DNA from: Thermomonas sp. XSG
Lineage (GTDB): Bacteria > Pseudomonadota > Gammaproteobacteria > Xanthomonadales > Xanthomonadaceae
Length of the DNA: 64,000 nt
Direction of reading: 5' to 3'
NCBI RefSeq assembly: GCF_014678725.1
Contig: NZ_CP061497.1
Location: forward strand, 186,001 to 250,000
A model generated the notes under the pieces. The model had not been told where the DNA came from. It was given only the letters and a program-made list of their open reading frames with translations, and searched no databases. The translations under genes were made by a program, and so were the position numbers. Every line of letters starts with the position of its first letter. Position 1 is the first letter of the stretch. Below are positions 49,914 through 57,953 of this stretch, piece after piece.

Positions 49914-51128
49914 ATGAACCGCATCCCCAAGTCGCACACCCTGACCGCCGCCCTGCTGGGCCTCGCGCTCACCGCGGGCGCCGTGCTGCCTGCCGCTGCC
50001 CAGGACGGCAATGACCGCCGGGCTGAGCGCCAGGAGCGCCGCCTGCAGAAGGCCCGCGGCAACGCGAACGCGCCGGAACCCGCGGCAGCGGCGGAAACCC
50101 GCAGCGATCCGCCACGACGCTTCGAACGCGTCGAACGTCCCTCCCCCGCCCCCCGCAGCAGCGACGCGGAGCGCCGCGAGAACTGGGGTGAACTGGCCCG
50201 CCAGCAGCGCGAGCGGCAGGCCGCGCAGGATTCGCGCGGCCCGTGGCAGCAGCGCGAACGCGTACAGCCGCGTGCGCCCGAGCCGCGCATCGCCGAACAG
50301 CGCGAACTGCACCGCCCGCAGGCGGACGAGCGCCAGCTGGAACAGCGGCAGCGTCTTGCCGAGCAGCGTGATCGCCGGCGGGAATCCGAGGACCGGCAGC
50401 GCGAGCAGGCGGCCGCCAGCAGCCCGCAGGCGCGGGTCATCGCCGAAGCGCGGGAGCGCGAAGCCAGCCGCGATCGGCGTGACGATCGCAACGACCGCCG
50501 TGACTGGCGCGATGGCGACCGCGATGGCCGCGTGTCGCGCGATCAGCAGCGTCACCGGATCGAGGAACAGCGTCGCCAGCAGGCGCAGTGGCTGCGGGAC
50601 GACGATCGTCGTCGCAGCGAGCATGACCGCCATCGCCACCAGCTGGAGCGCCAGCGCCGCAACGCGCAATACCGCTACCAGCAGGACTACTGGCGGCGCT
50701 GGCTGGCCGCACAGGCCCGCTGGAACCAGCAGCGCTTCGACTACGACCGCGACCCGTTCTTCTCCACCCCGTACAACTACCGCTACAGCTATGGCGGACG
50801 CTGGTACAGCACCAACAGCTACGGTGCCCAGATCCTGCGCGAGGCGGTGCGCGATGGCTACCGTGAAGGCTGGTATGCCGGACAGGCCGATCGCATGGAC
50901 CGCTGGCAGTTCGACTACCGCAACAACTACGGCTGGCTGGACGGCAGCTACGGCTACGCTGGCCGCTATGTCAGCCAGAGCGACTACCGATGGTACTTCC
51001 GCCAGGGCTTCGAACGCGGCTACCGCGATGGCTACTACGGGCGCAGCCAGTACGGCCGTTACGACAATGGCAGCGCGATGATCCTGCCGGCCATCCTCGG
51101 CATGATCCTGTCCTTCAACATCGACTGA
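49914..51128 (+). CDS. Secreted Arg/Gln-rich protein with aromatic C-terminus
   Basis: 404 residues from ATG 49914 with GAGAAAAGAAG upstream. Signal peptide MNRIPKSHTLTAALLGLALTAGAVLPAAAQ. The middle (about 30-260) is almost all Arg, Gln, Glu, Asp and Ala, highly charged and probably extended or helical (RQQRERQAAQDSRGPWQQ). The last 140 residues are Tyr/Gly/Arg-rich with repeated YR-D/E-G-W/Y patterns (REAVRDGYREGWYAGQADRM; FERGYRDGYYGRSQYG) and a hydrophobic end (MILPAILGMILSFNID). No known domain was recognised. A cell-surface or polymer-binding role is only a guess. A terminator follows. Confidence 0.75.
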   Translation: MNRIPKSHTLTAALLGLALTAGAVLPAAAQDGNDRRAERQERRLQKARGNANAPEPAAAAETRSDPPRRFERVERPSPAPRSSDAERRENWGELARQQRERQAAQDSRGPWQQRERVQPRAPEPRIAEQRELHRPQADERQLEQRQRLAEQRDRRRESEDRQREQAAASSPQARVIAEAREREASRDRRDDRNDRRDWRDGDRDGRVSRDQQRHRIEEQRRQQAQWLRDDDRRRSEHDRHRHQLERQRRNAQYRYQQDYWRRWLAAQARWNQQRFDYDRDPFFSTPYNYRYSYGGRWYSTNSYGAQILREAVRDGYREGWYAGQADRMDRWQFDYRNNYGWLDGSYGYAGRYVSQSDYRWYFRQGFERGYRDGYYGRSQYGRYDNGSAMILPAILGMILSFNID

Positions 51129-51151
51129 TCCGCCCCTGTCGCGCACCACCC

Positions 51152-51176
51152 GACGCCCGGCCTCGCGCCGGGCGTC
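51152..51176 (+). terminator. Terminator after the Arg/Gln-rich gene
   Basis: GACGCCCGGC, loop CTCGC, GCCGGGCGTC, then CTGTTTG: a 10-base perfect stem 23 bases after the stop, with a weak T tract. Confidence 0.6.
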
Positions 51177-51218
51177 CTGTTTGCGCGCGGTGGCAACGGC
51201 GGCAGCCCGCGGACGACC

Positions 51219-51485
51219 TCAGCGCAGCTGGCTGTCCTTGCTGCCGCGACGGTTGTAGCCGGCAAAGGCCGCATCTTCGGCATCCTGCGCCTGCTGACAA
51301 GCCAGGCACAGGCGCACCCCGGGCACGGCCTTGCGACGGCCTTCCGGGATTGGCGCATCGCATTCCTCGCAGCGCTCCAGGGACGCTCCACTGGGCAGCC
51401 GGCTGCGCGCCCTCGCGATGCCGTCCTTCACGGTCGCGTCGATCTGCTCCTGTACCGCGCCATCGCCTGCCCAACCGGTGGCCAT
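51219..51485 (-). CDS. DksA/TraR-type zinc-finger protein (YbiI-like)
   Basis: 88 residues from ATG 51485. Contains a C4 zinc finger: CEEC at about 39-42 and CLAC at about 60-63, in the pattern LERCEECDAPIPEGRRKAVPGVRLCLACQQ, as in short TraR/YbiI proteins. It lacks the long DksA coiled coil, so any RNA polymerase effect would differ from true DksA. The C-terminus (YNRRGSKDSQLR) fits the YbiI family. Monocistronic, divergent from the diguanylate cyclase region. Confidence 0.9.
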   Translation of the reverse strand: MATGWAGDGAVQEQIDATVKDGIARARSRLPSGASLERCEECDAPIPEGRRKAVPGVRLCLACQQAQDAEDAAFAGYNRRGSKDSQLR

Positions 51486-51596
51486 GCCTGCCTCCTTCCC
51501 GCACCCTTGTTGCCATCGAATCCCGACGATACACCGCTCCCGCTGGCGCGGCGGGAACAGCTCGCTCACACTTGCCACTGCGGCGCAGGGGGAATG

Positions 51597-52673
51597 ATGG
51601 GCGAACACGGCAACCGACAGGCTCGGGACGGACTGGACGCGGCCACGCGTCTGGGCGATCTGTAACGTCGCACCTATCGCCTGCGCACGCTGGGGATGGG
51701 GCTGGGCCTGCTGCCTGTGGCGATGGTGCTGCAGGAACGCCACGCGGGCATCGCTGCCTGGGCATGGGCCTTCTTCTGCGGCCTGGTCTGGCCGCACCTG
51801 GCCTACAGGCTTGCCGCGCGCAGCCGCGATGCCTACCGCACCGAGCTGCAGAACCTGGTGATCGACTCGGCGCTGGCCGCCTCGCTGGTACCGCTGATGC
51901 ACTTCAGCCTGCTGCCCTCGGTCATGCTGGTATCGGTGACCACCGCCGACAAGATCAGCAGCGGCGTGCGCGGACTGTGGCGGCGCTCGCTGCTGCCGAT
52001 GCTGGCGGCGCTGCTGGTATCGGGTCTGCTGAACGGATTTGGGGTGGATGTCAGCACCAGCATGAACACCCTGCTGGCCTGCCTGCCGATCATGGTCATC
52101 CACACGCTGGCAGTCAGTGCCAGCAGCTACCAGCTGGTGCGCAGGGTACAGGCGCAGAACCTGCAGCTGGACAAATTGAGCCGCTTCGACAGTCTGACCG
52201 GGTTGGGCAGCCGCGCGCACTGGGAGGCCATGGCCTCCGGCCTGCTGCAGCCGGCCGGGCGGCCCGCGACCCTGATGCTGGTCGACGTGGACCGCTTCAA
52301 GGACACCAACGACCGCCACGGCCACGCCGTCGGCGACGATCTGCTGCGGGCGATCGCTTCCTGCATCCAGTCGGTGCTGCCGGCTGACGGCCACGCCGGC
52401 CGACTCGGTGGCGACGAATTCGTGGTGGCGCTGCCGCTACCCCCCGTCGACGCCGCGCGCATCGCCGAGAGCCTGCTGGCGCAGGTGCAGGCGCTGGAGT
52501 TCCCGCGCGCGCCCGGCCTGCGGGGCTCCATCAGCATCGGGCTGGCGGCTCCGCCCGCCGGCACCTGCGACCTGCGCGCATGGCTGGAAGCCGCCGATCG
52601 TGCGCTATACCTGGCGAAAGCCAACGGGCGTGGCCGCCTGCAGGTGTTCGCTGCCGGGCCGGGCGCTGCCTGA
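51597..52673 (+). pseudogene. MASE2 diguanylate cyclase with in-frame TAA near its start
   Basis: The intact part is 325 residues from ATG 51696: MASE2-type membrane region (WAFFCGLVWPHLAYRLAARS, about five helices), then a GGDEF domain (DVDRFKDTNDRHGHAVGDD and GRLGGDEF) without an RxxD inhibitory site. The same frame reads 22 codons from ATG 51597 to a TAA at 51663, and directly after the stop encodes RRTYRLRTLG, which looks like the usual start of MASE2 proteins. Either translation begins at 51696 and loses the first basic segment, or the gene is inactivated or read through. No Shine-Dalgarno precedes 51696. A sequencing error cannot be excluded. Confidence 0.65.
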
Positions 52674-52754
52674 CCCAGCCAGTGGGCGCGACACGCCCGC
52701 GCAGGAGAGCCGGAAACGGCGCTAAAGTGGCGCACCCCCCGTCAGGAACCCGCC

Positions 52755-53300
52755 ATGCGCCGTCTCGCCGCTTCCGCCCTGCTGTTGATCTGCGCCACTC
52801 CGGTGTTCGCCGCGCTCAAGCCTGGCGCAGTGGCGCCGACCTTCACCGCGCCTGCCTATATGGCCGGCCAGCCGTACACCTTCGACCTGAAGGCCTCGCT
52901 GGCGAAGGGCCCGGTGGTGCTGTACTTCTTCCCGGCCGCGTTCACCCCGGGCTGCAACGCCGAAGCCGCAGCCTTCTCGCAGGCGATCGACAAATTCAAG
53001 GCGCAGGGCGCCAGCGTGGTGGGCGTGACCGCGGGCAATACCGAGCGCCTCGCCGAGTTTTCGAAGGACACGGAAAAATGCGCCGGCAAGTTCCCGGTGG
53101 CGGCCGATGAGGGCGCCAGGATCGCCAAGTCCTACGACGCCACCATGACGATGAAGCCGGACCTGTCCAGCCGTACGTCCTATGTCATCGGCAAGGACGG
53201 CAAGGTTGTCTTCGCCTTCGACTCGATGAACCCGAACCTGCACGTCAGGGAAACGCTGGCGGCGCTGGCGACGATGAAGACGAAGCGCGCCGGCAAGTAA
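52755..53300 (+). CDS. Periplasmic peroxiredoxin (AhpC/TSA, Bcp-like)
   Basis: 181 residues with AGGAA upstream. Signal peptide MRRLAASALLLICATPVFA, then a thioredoxin-like fold. The peroxidatic Cys is C67 in AAFTPGCNAEAAAF (motif TPGC). The Arg and Trp/Phe positions of Bcp follow (SYVIGKDGKVVFAFDS). A second Cys (EKCAGKF) is not in the usual resolving position, so the recycling partner is unclear. It reduces peroxides in the periplasm. Bcp proteins are usually cytoplasmic; exported forms occur in xanthomonads. Confidence 0.9.
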   Translation: MRRLAASALLLICATPVFAALKPGAVAPTFTAPAYMAGQPYTFDLKASLAKGPVVLYFFPAAFTPGCNAEAAAFSQAIDKFKAQGASVVGVTAGNTERLAEFSKDTEKCAGKFPVAADEGARIAKSYDATMTMKPDLSSRTSYVIGKDGKVVFAFDSMNPNLHVRETLAALATMKTKRAGK

Positions 53301-53340
53301 GCGGATTGATGCAGCGCGGCGGCGGCCGCGCTGGCTTGCC

Positions 53341-53826
53341 TCAGGGTGTCGGGCGCACCAGCTTTTCGTGCAGTTCGCCAGTGAGCATGGTCGCGGCCGA
53401 GCCGTACCAGCTGTGGTAGTCGGCCACCATTTCGCCCTGCTGGATCACCGGATCGGTGGCGACCAGCGCTTTCGCTTCATCGATGTCGTCGGTGGCGAAC
53501 ACGAACAGGCCGCGCCAGTCGCCGGCGGCATCGCCGAACGGCCCCGCCAGCGCAAGCTTGCCCGCCTTCGCCAGCCGCTGGATGTTGGCCATGTGGCCGG
53601 CGAACATCGCCTTGCGCGCGTCAGCGTCCTTCACCGGCGTGGGCCCGGTACGCAGGATCACCAGCACGTAGCGGCGCATGCCGCGTTCGTCGGCGCCGGT
53701 GCGCTGCGCAAGCGCCGCGTCGTAGGCAAGAGCCGGTGGCGTGGCGTCTTGCGCGGCGGGTTCGGCCGCCCATGCGGCGCCGAAGGCACCGGTGGCGGCG
53801 AGCATCAGGGCAAGGAAACGGCGCAT
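53341..53826 (-). CDS. Exported YciI-family protein
   Basis: 161 residues from ATG 53826 with AGGAG upstream. Signal peptide MRRFLALMLAATGAFGAAWA followed by a YciI-like ferredoxin fold (MRRYVLVILRTGPTPV, HMANIQRLAKAGKLALAGPFG, GLFVFATDDIDEAKALVATDPV), with the conserved His and Asp of the family. Enzyme activity is not assigned in general; exported versions are uncharacterised. It ends 40 bases after the convergent peroxiredoxin stop. Confidence 0.85.
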   Translation of the reverse strand: MRRFLALMLAATGAFGAAWAAEPAAQDATPPALAYDAALAQRTGADERGMRRYVLVILRTGPTPVKDADARKAMFAGHMANIQRLAKAGKLALAGPFGDAAGDWRGLFVFATDDIDEAKALVATDPVIQQGEMVADYHSWYGSAATMLTGELHEKLVRPTP

Positions 53827-53854
53827 CGTGCGGCTCCTGTCGCGGGATTCTGCA

Positions 53855-54439
53855 TCAAGGATCGAGGGACAGTGCATCGCGTTGCGTCCTGCCCAGCACC
53901 AGCGGCTCGCGCAACGGCAGGCCATCTGTGTCGAACAGCAACCTGTTGCGGCGACCGCGCAGGCGCGCCGAAAGCACGCCTGCGACTATGCGCAAAGTAC
54001 CGGCCAGCCGGGCCAGGGGTGGCGAGGCGACCGGCACGGTTGCCGAGCCGGCATTGACCGCGATATGCCCACGCGGCCCGAATGCGCCCTCGATGACATC
54101 CGCTGGCTCCGCGATGGCGGATACAGGCACCCCGAGGTAATACAGCTTGGGATCGCGCGGGACGTTGCCCAGTGGCGTGCGGCAGCAGCTGGCGTACCAG
54201 CGCAGCAGCCCGCGCGGCCCCAGCGACATGCATGCCATTTTCTCGAAGCCGCGGGTGATCTGCAGCCCGTCCGGCGCCATCGCCAGGATGTCGGAGCCGC
54301 CGGCGACGTCCAGCAACCCGGCGCCACCCAGCCAGCGCGCAAACGCCCGACAGTCGCGGCAGTAGCAGCTCGCGCGCGCATGCACGCGGCGCGGATCGAT
54401 CCGCCCCTCCACCGGGCCGCAGCGGCACGCCAGCTTCAT
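53855..54439 (-). CDS. GFA-like zinc-binding protein (DUF6151-type)
   Basis: 194 residues. N-terminal Cys pattern of the glutathione-dependent formaldehyde-activating (Mss4-like) group: CRCGP near 5, SCYCRDCRAFARWLG near 24, and a later Cys pair in YASCCRTPLGN near 83. The zinc site seems complete, but the Gfa substrate activity is not proven. The C-terminus (RLRGRRNRLLFDTDGLPLREPLVLG) is characteristic of xanthomonad relatives. It lies in the same direction as the YciI gene 28 bases upstream of it and may be co-transcribed. Confidence 0.78.
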   Translation of the reverse strand: MKLACRCGPVEGRIDPRRVHARASCYCRDCRAFARWLGGAGLLDVAGGSDILAMAPDGLQITRGFEKMACMSLGPRGLLRWYASCCRTPLGNVPRDPKLYYLGVPVSAIAEPADVIEGAFGPRGHIAVNAGSATVPVASPPLARLAGTLRIVAGVLSARLRGRRNRLLFDTDGLPLREPLVLGRTQRDALSLDP

Positions 54440-54482
54440 TCCGCGCCATTCCCCGGGGATTTACCGGAGGCACAATAACGGA

Positions 54483-54510
54483 AACGGGCGGTCCCTGGGG
54501 CCCGCCCGTT
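54483..54510 (-). terminator. Terminator after the M13 peptidase gene
   Basis: Minus strand: AACGGGCGG, ten-base loop able to pair further (GGTCCC/GGGCCC), CCGCCCGTT, followed by TCCGTTATTG. It lies 24 bases after the stop at 54534. Confidence 0.6.
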
Positions 54511-54533
54511 CGGTGCTGCAGCCGGGTCGGCGC

Positions 54534-56594
54534 TTACCAGATCTGCACGCGCTTCTCCGGCGCCAGGTACATGGCGTCGCCCTGCTTCACCTCGAACGCC
54601 TTGTACCAGCCGTCCAGGTTGCGCAGCGGGCCGTTGGCGCGGTACATGCCGGGCGAATGCGGATCGGTCTTGAGCTGGCGCAGCAGCGTTTCGTCGCGGT
54701 ACTTGCTCTTCCACACCTGCGCCCAGGCCAGATAGAAGCGCTGATCGCCGGTCAGGCCGTCGATCACCGGCGCCGGCTTGCCGCCCAGGCTCAGCTGGTA
54801 GGCCGTGTAGGCCATCGACACGCCGCCCAGGTCGCCGATGTTCTCGCCCATGGTCAGCCCGCCGTTGACGCACTGTCCTTCCAGCGGGCAATAGGCGTCG
54901 TACTGCGCGCCCAGTGCCTTGGTCAGCTGTTCGAAACGGGCGCGGTCCTCGTCGGTCCACCAGTTGCGCTGGATGCCGTCGGCATCCGACTTGCTGCCCT
55001 GGTCATCGAAGCCGTGGCCCATCTCGTGGCCGATCACGGCACCGATGCCCCCGTAGTTCACCGCGGCATCGGCGTGCACATCGAAGAACGGCGGCTGCAG
55101 GATCGCCGCCGGGAACACGATCTCGTTGAATGCCGAGTTGTAGTAGGCATTCACCGTCTGCGGGGTCATGCCCCACTCCTCGCGGTCGGTCTTCTGGCCG
55201 ACGCGACGGTTCTGGTCGGCGCGGTTGAACTCGCGCATCGCCACCGCGTTGCCCAGCAGGTCGTCGGCCTTGATGGTGACGCTGGAATAGTCCTTCCACT
55301 TCGACGGGTAACCGATCTTCGGGCGGAAGCTGGCCAGCTTGCGGTAGGCCTCGGCCTTGGTCGCCTCCCCCATCCAGCCGATCTGCTCGATGTTGCTGCG
55401 CAGCGCGGTGCGCAGGTTCTCGACCAGCTGGTCCATCGCCGCCTTGGCTTCCGGCTTGAAGTAGCGCGCCACGTACAGCTCACCAAGTGCTTCGCCGAGG
55501 CCGCCGCGGCCACCGACCAGCGCCAGCGCCCGCTTCCAGTCCTCGCGCTGGGCCTTCTGCCCGCCCAGCACCTTGCCGTTGAACTCGAACGAAGCAGCAT
55601 CGATCTCGCTGCTCAGGAGGTCGGCGTTGCCGTCGACAGCGTGGAACGCAAGATAGTCGCGCCAGGTGGCCAGCGGGGTGGCGTTGACGATGTCGATCAC
55701 CGGCTGGATCACGTCCGGGGTGGTGATGTTGAGTTTGTCGGGCTGCGGCATGCCCTGCGCGCGCAACTGCGCGGCCCAGTCGTAGCCGGGGAACTTCTGC
55801 TGCAGCTCGGCATAGGTGAACTGGTTGTAGGTCTTGTCGCGGTCGCGCAGCTTGACCCGCTCCCACTGCGGCTTGGCCAGCGCGGTTTCAAGCGCCAGCA
55901 CCGCTTCGGCACGCGCCTTCGCATCGGCGCCGCTGACGCCGGCAAAGCCCAGCATGCGCTGGATGTGCGCCAGGTAGGCCTCGCGGATCTTGACGAAGCG
56001 CGCGTCCTGGTTGAGGTAGTAGTCGCGGTCCGGCAGGCCCAGCCCGCCCACGCCCAGGCCCACCTGGTACTGGTTCGGGTCCTTGCGGTCGATGCCCACG
56101 CCCATGCCGAACGGCGCGCTGCTGCCGTCGATGCCGGCGTTGCCGAAGGCGGCAATCAGCTTGTCCTTCGAATCGATCTTCGCGATCCGGTCCAGCACCG
56201 GCTGCAGTGGCTTGATCCCGGCGGAATCGCGGCCGGCGCGGTCCATGAAGCTGGCGTAGAAATCGCGCAGCTTGCGGCCATTGCTGCCGGCGGCGAGATT
56301 CTTGCTGGCCAGCAGCTCGTCCATCAGCGCGCGGGTCTGCTCCTCGGCACGGTCGCGCAGCTGGTTGAACGAGCCGTAGTTGGTCTCGTAATCCTTGAGC
56401 ACGTAGGTGTCGATCCACTGGCCGCTGGCGTAGCGGTTGAAGTCATCGCCCGGCTTGACCGTCAGGTCGCGCGCGGTGAGGTCGACACCGAAGCTGCCCA
56501 GCTGGGCCTTGCCGGAGGGCGCGGCGGCGGTGGCGGTGGAGACGGCGACAGTAAGGGCGCCGGCGATGCCGAGGCCGAGCAGGGAACGCTTCAT
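54534..56594 (-). CDS. M13 family metallopeptidase (neprilysin-like)
   Basis: 686 residues from ATG 56594. Signal peptide MKRSLLGLGIAGALTVAVSTATA. Zinc motif VIGHEMGHGFDDQGSK near residue 525 and the third ligand in ENIGDLGG near 590; the upstream substrate motif NAYYNSAFNEIVFPAAIL near 490 and C-terminal NxxxF-type ending (EKRVQIW) are typical. A secreted or periplasmic oligopeptidase, full length. Xanthomonads carry several such paralogues. It is followed by a terminator and stands alone. Confidence 0.95.
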   Translation of the reverse strand: MKRSLLGLGIAGALTVAVSTATAAAPSGKAQLGSFGVDLTARDLTVKPGDDFNRYASGQWIDTYVLKDYETNYGSFNQLRDRAEEQTRALMDELLASKNLAAGSNGRKLRDFYASFMDRAGRDSAGIKPLQPVLDRIAKIDSKDKLIAAFGNAGIDGSSAPFGMGVGIDRKDPNQYQVGLGVGGLGLPDRDYYLNQDARFVKIREAYLAHIQRMLGFAGVSGADAKARAEAVLALETALAKPQWERVKLRDRDKTYNQFTYAELQQKFPGYDWAAQLRAQGMPQPDKLNITTPDVIQPVIDIVNATPLATWRDYLAFHAVDGNADLLSSEIDAASFEFNGKVLGGQKAQREDWKRALALVGGRGGLGEALGELYVARYFKPEAKAAMDQLVENLRTALRSNIEQIGWMGEATKAEAYRKLASFRPKIGYPSKWKDYSSVTIKADDLLGNAVAMREFNRADQNRRVGQKTDREEWGMTPQTVNAYYNSAFNEIVFPAAILQPPFFDVHADAAVNYGGIGAVIGHEMGHGFDDQGSKSDADGIQRNWWTDEDRARFEQLTKALGAQYDAYCPLEGQCVNGGLTMGENIGDLGGVSMAYTAYQLSLGGKPAPVIDGLTGDQRFYLAWAQVWKSKYRDETLLRQLKTDPHSPGMYRANGPLRNLDGWYKAFEVKQGDAMYLAPEKRVQIW

Positions 56595-56704
56595 GCGGGA
56601 GGTCTGGTGACGGAAGGAAACCCGAGAGTAGCCTGCATTCCCATCCGGCCGCGCGTGACTTTGGTTGGCCCGCGCGTGCGCTGCTTCGCGGTTGCGCGGC
56701 GGGA

Positions 56705-57049
56705 TCAGACCACCGCGGTCACCACGATCTCCACCTTCCAGTCCGGATTGGCCAGCCTGGCTTCCACGGTGGCACGGGCCGGGGCCCGGCCCGGGGCCAC
56801 CCACGCGTCCCACGCCCGGTTCATGCCGGCAAAATCGGCGATGTCGGCAAGGAAGATCTGCGCACGCAGGATCCGGGTCTTGTCGCTGCCGGCCTGCGCC
56901 AGCAGCGCATCGATGGCCTCCAGCACCTCGCGGGTCTGGGTTTCGATGTCGGCACCCGCGGTCTCCGGGACCTGCCCAGCCAGATAGGCGATGCCGCCGT
57001 GGATGCAGGCTTCGGACATGCGGGGGCCGGCGTCGATGCGTTCGATCAT
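56705..57049 (-). CDS. RidA family protein (imine/enamine deaminase-like)
   Basis: 114 residues from ATG 57049. YjgF/RidA fold: IDAGPRMSEACIHGGIAYLAGQVPE, then IDALLAQAGSDKTRILRAQIFLADIADFAGMNRAWDAWVAPG and a C-terminal Val-rich strand (WKVEIVVTAVV). The Arg of the active site in canonical RidA (in CxR near 105) seems absent here, with Ala/Arg positions instead at RAPARATVEARL, so subgroup and activity are uncertain. Located between the M13 gene and the XRE regulator. Confidence 0.88.
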   Translation of the reverse strand: MIERIDAGPRMSEACIHGGIAYLAGQVPETAGADIETQTREVLEAIDALLAQAGSDKTRILRAQIFLADIADFAGMNRAWDAWVAPGRAPARATVEARLANPDWKVEIVVTAVV

Positions 57050-57123
57050 GGGGAATTCTTCCGATGCGGGGCACGCACCATCACCCAGCGCCGCGATGCG
57101 CGCAAGCCCCGCGGCGCGCACCC

Positions 57124-57369
57124 TCAGCCCTCGGCCTCCTCATCCGCGCCGCGCAGGTCGTCGGGGTCGAAGTCGTAATCGAGCAGGTCGCCCGGCACGC
57201 AGTCCAGCGCCGCGCACAACCGCGCCAGGGTACGGAAGCGGATGCCCTTGACCTTGCCACTGCGGAACAGCGACATCTGCGTTTCGCTGATGCCCACCGT
57301 GGCCGCCAGCTCGCGGGCGGTCATGCCGCGCCGGGCCAGCATCAGGTCCAGCGTGATCCGGACCGGCAT
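57124..57369 (-). CDS. XRE/Cro-type small DNA-binding regulator
   Basis: 81 residues. Helix-turn-helix from residue 6 (DLMLARRGMTARELAATVGISETQMSLFRSGKVKGIRFRTLARLCAALDCVPGDLLDYD), with an acidic C-terminal tail. The ATG shares one base with the stop of the DUF2975 gene (TGATG), so the pair is coupled. XRE proteins of this size paired with DUF2975 membrane proteins are common. The gene is in the operon divergent from the ABC transporter and may bind the inverted repeat in their shared promoter. Confidence 0.92.
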   Translation of the reverse strand: MPVRITLDLMLARRGMTARELAATVGISETQMSLFRSGKVKGIRFRTLARLCAALDCVPGDLLDYDFDPDDLRGADEEAEG

Positions 57370-57854
57370 CAGACGATCTCGTCCAGTTCGGCCTGGAGCG
57401 CGCGGGCGCTGTCGACCACCCGCGCCAGCAGCACCAGCGCCGCGCCGACCACGCCCAGCACGATCCCGGACAGGTCGAAATAGGCCACCCCGCCCTGCCC
57501 GCCCTGGATCAGGCGCGTCAGGTTGGTGATGGCGAACACGCTGAGCAGCGCGCCCACCAGCACGCCCACGCCGATGTGGCGGATCGCCCGCGCCACCGCT
57601 GCGTGAAACAGGCGGCCGGCGGCCAGGTCCCCCAGCGCCCGCTGCACCGCCCAAAGCGCCCACAGATAGCCCAGACCGGGCGACAGCCGGACCAGCATCA
57701 GCAGGGCCGTGCTGCCGCCGCCGGCGCCAGCCTCGCGCGTCCACGGCAGGGTGCTGGCGCCCAGGCCCAGCAGCAGCGCCAGCCCGGCAAAGACCAGCAG
57801 GGTGGCGGCGCGCAGCCAGCGGCACTGGTGGCGGAAGCGTTCGGGAAGCGCCAT
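57369..57854 (-). CDS. DUF2975 membrane protein
   Basis: 161 residues with four hydrophobic helices (about 17-35, 50-70, 95-112 and 128-146). Typical DUF2975 pattern: RLSPGLGYLWALWAVQRALGDLAAGRLFHAAVARAIRHIG, then LSGIVLGVVGAALVLLARVVDSARAL. Function unknown; usually paired with a small XRE regulator, as here, and thought to sense something at the membrane for it. First gene of this minus-strand pair. Confidence 0.88.
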   Translation of the reverse strand: MALPERFRHQCRWLRAATLLVFAGLALLLGLGASTLPWTREAGAGGGSTALLMLVRLSPGLGYLWALWAVQRALGDLAAGRLFHAAVARAIRHIGVGVLVGALLSVFAITNLTRLIQGGQGGVAYFDLSGIVLGVVGAALVLLARVVDSARALQAELDEIV

Positions 57855-57881
57855 CGGCGGACTCTCGGCAGGCGGAGGAAC

Positions 57882-57916
57882 TTTAAGCTTGACTTAAATC
57901 TTCTCCCATGTAAAAA
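57882..57916 (+). promoter_or_regulatory. Divergent promoter with inverted-repeat operator (ABC exporter side)
   Basis: TTGACT (57889-57894), 16 bases, TAAAAA (57911-57916) forms a plausible promoter for the ABC genes. An inverted repeat TTTAAG-CTTGA-CTTAAA (57882-57898) overlaps the -35. This AT-rich 99-base gap stands out in a GC-rich window and is a likely binding site for the XRE regulator. Confidence 0.6.
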
Positions 57917-57953
57917 CTTTATGCGAGAGTTAAATTACGGGAGCACGACAACC

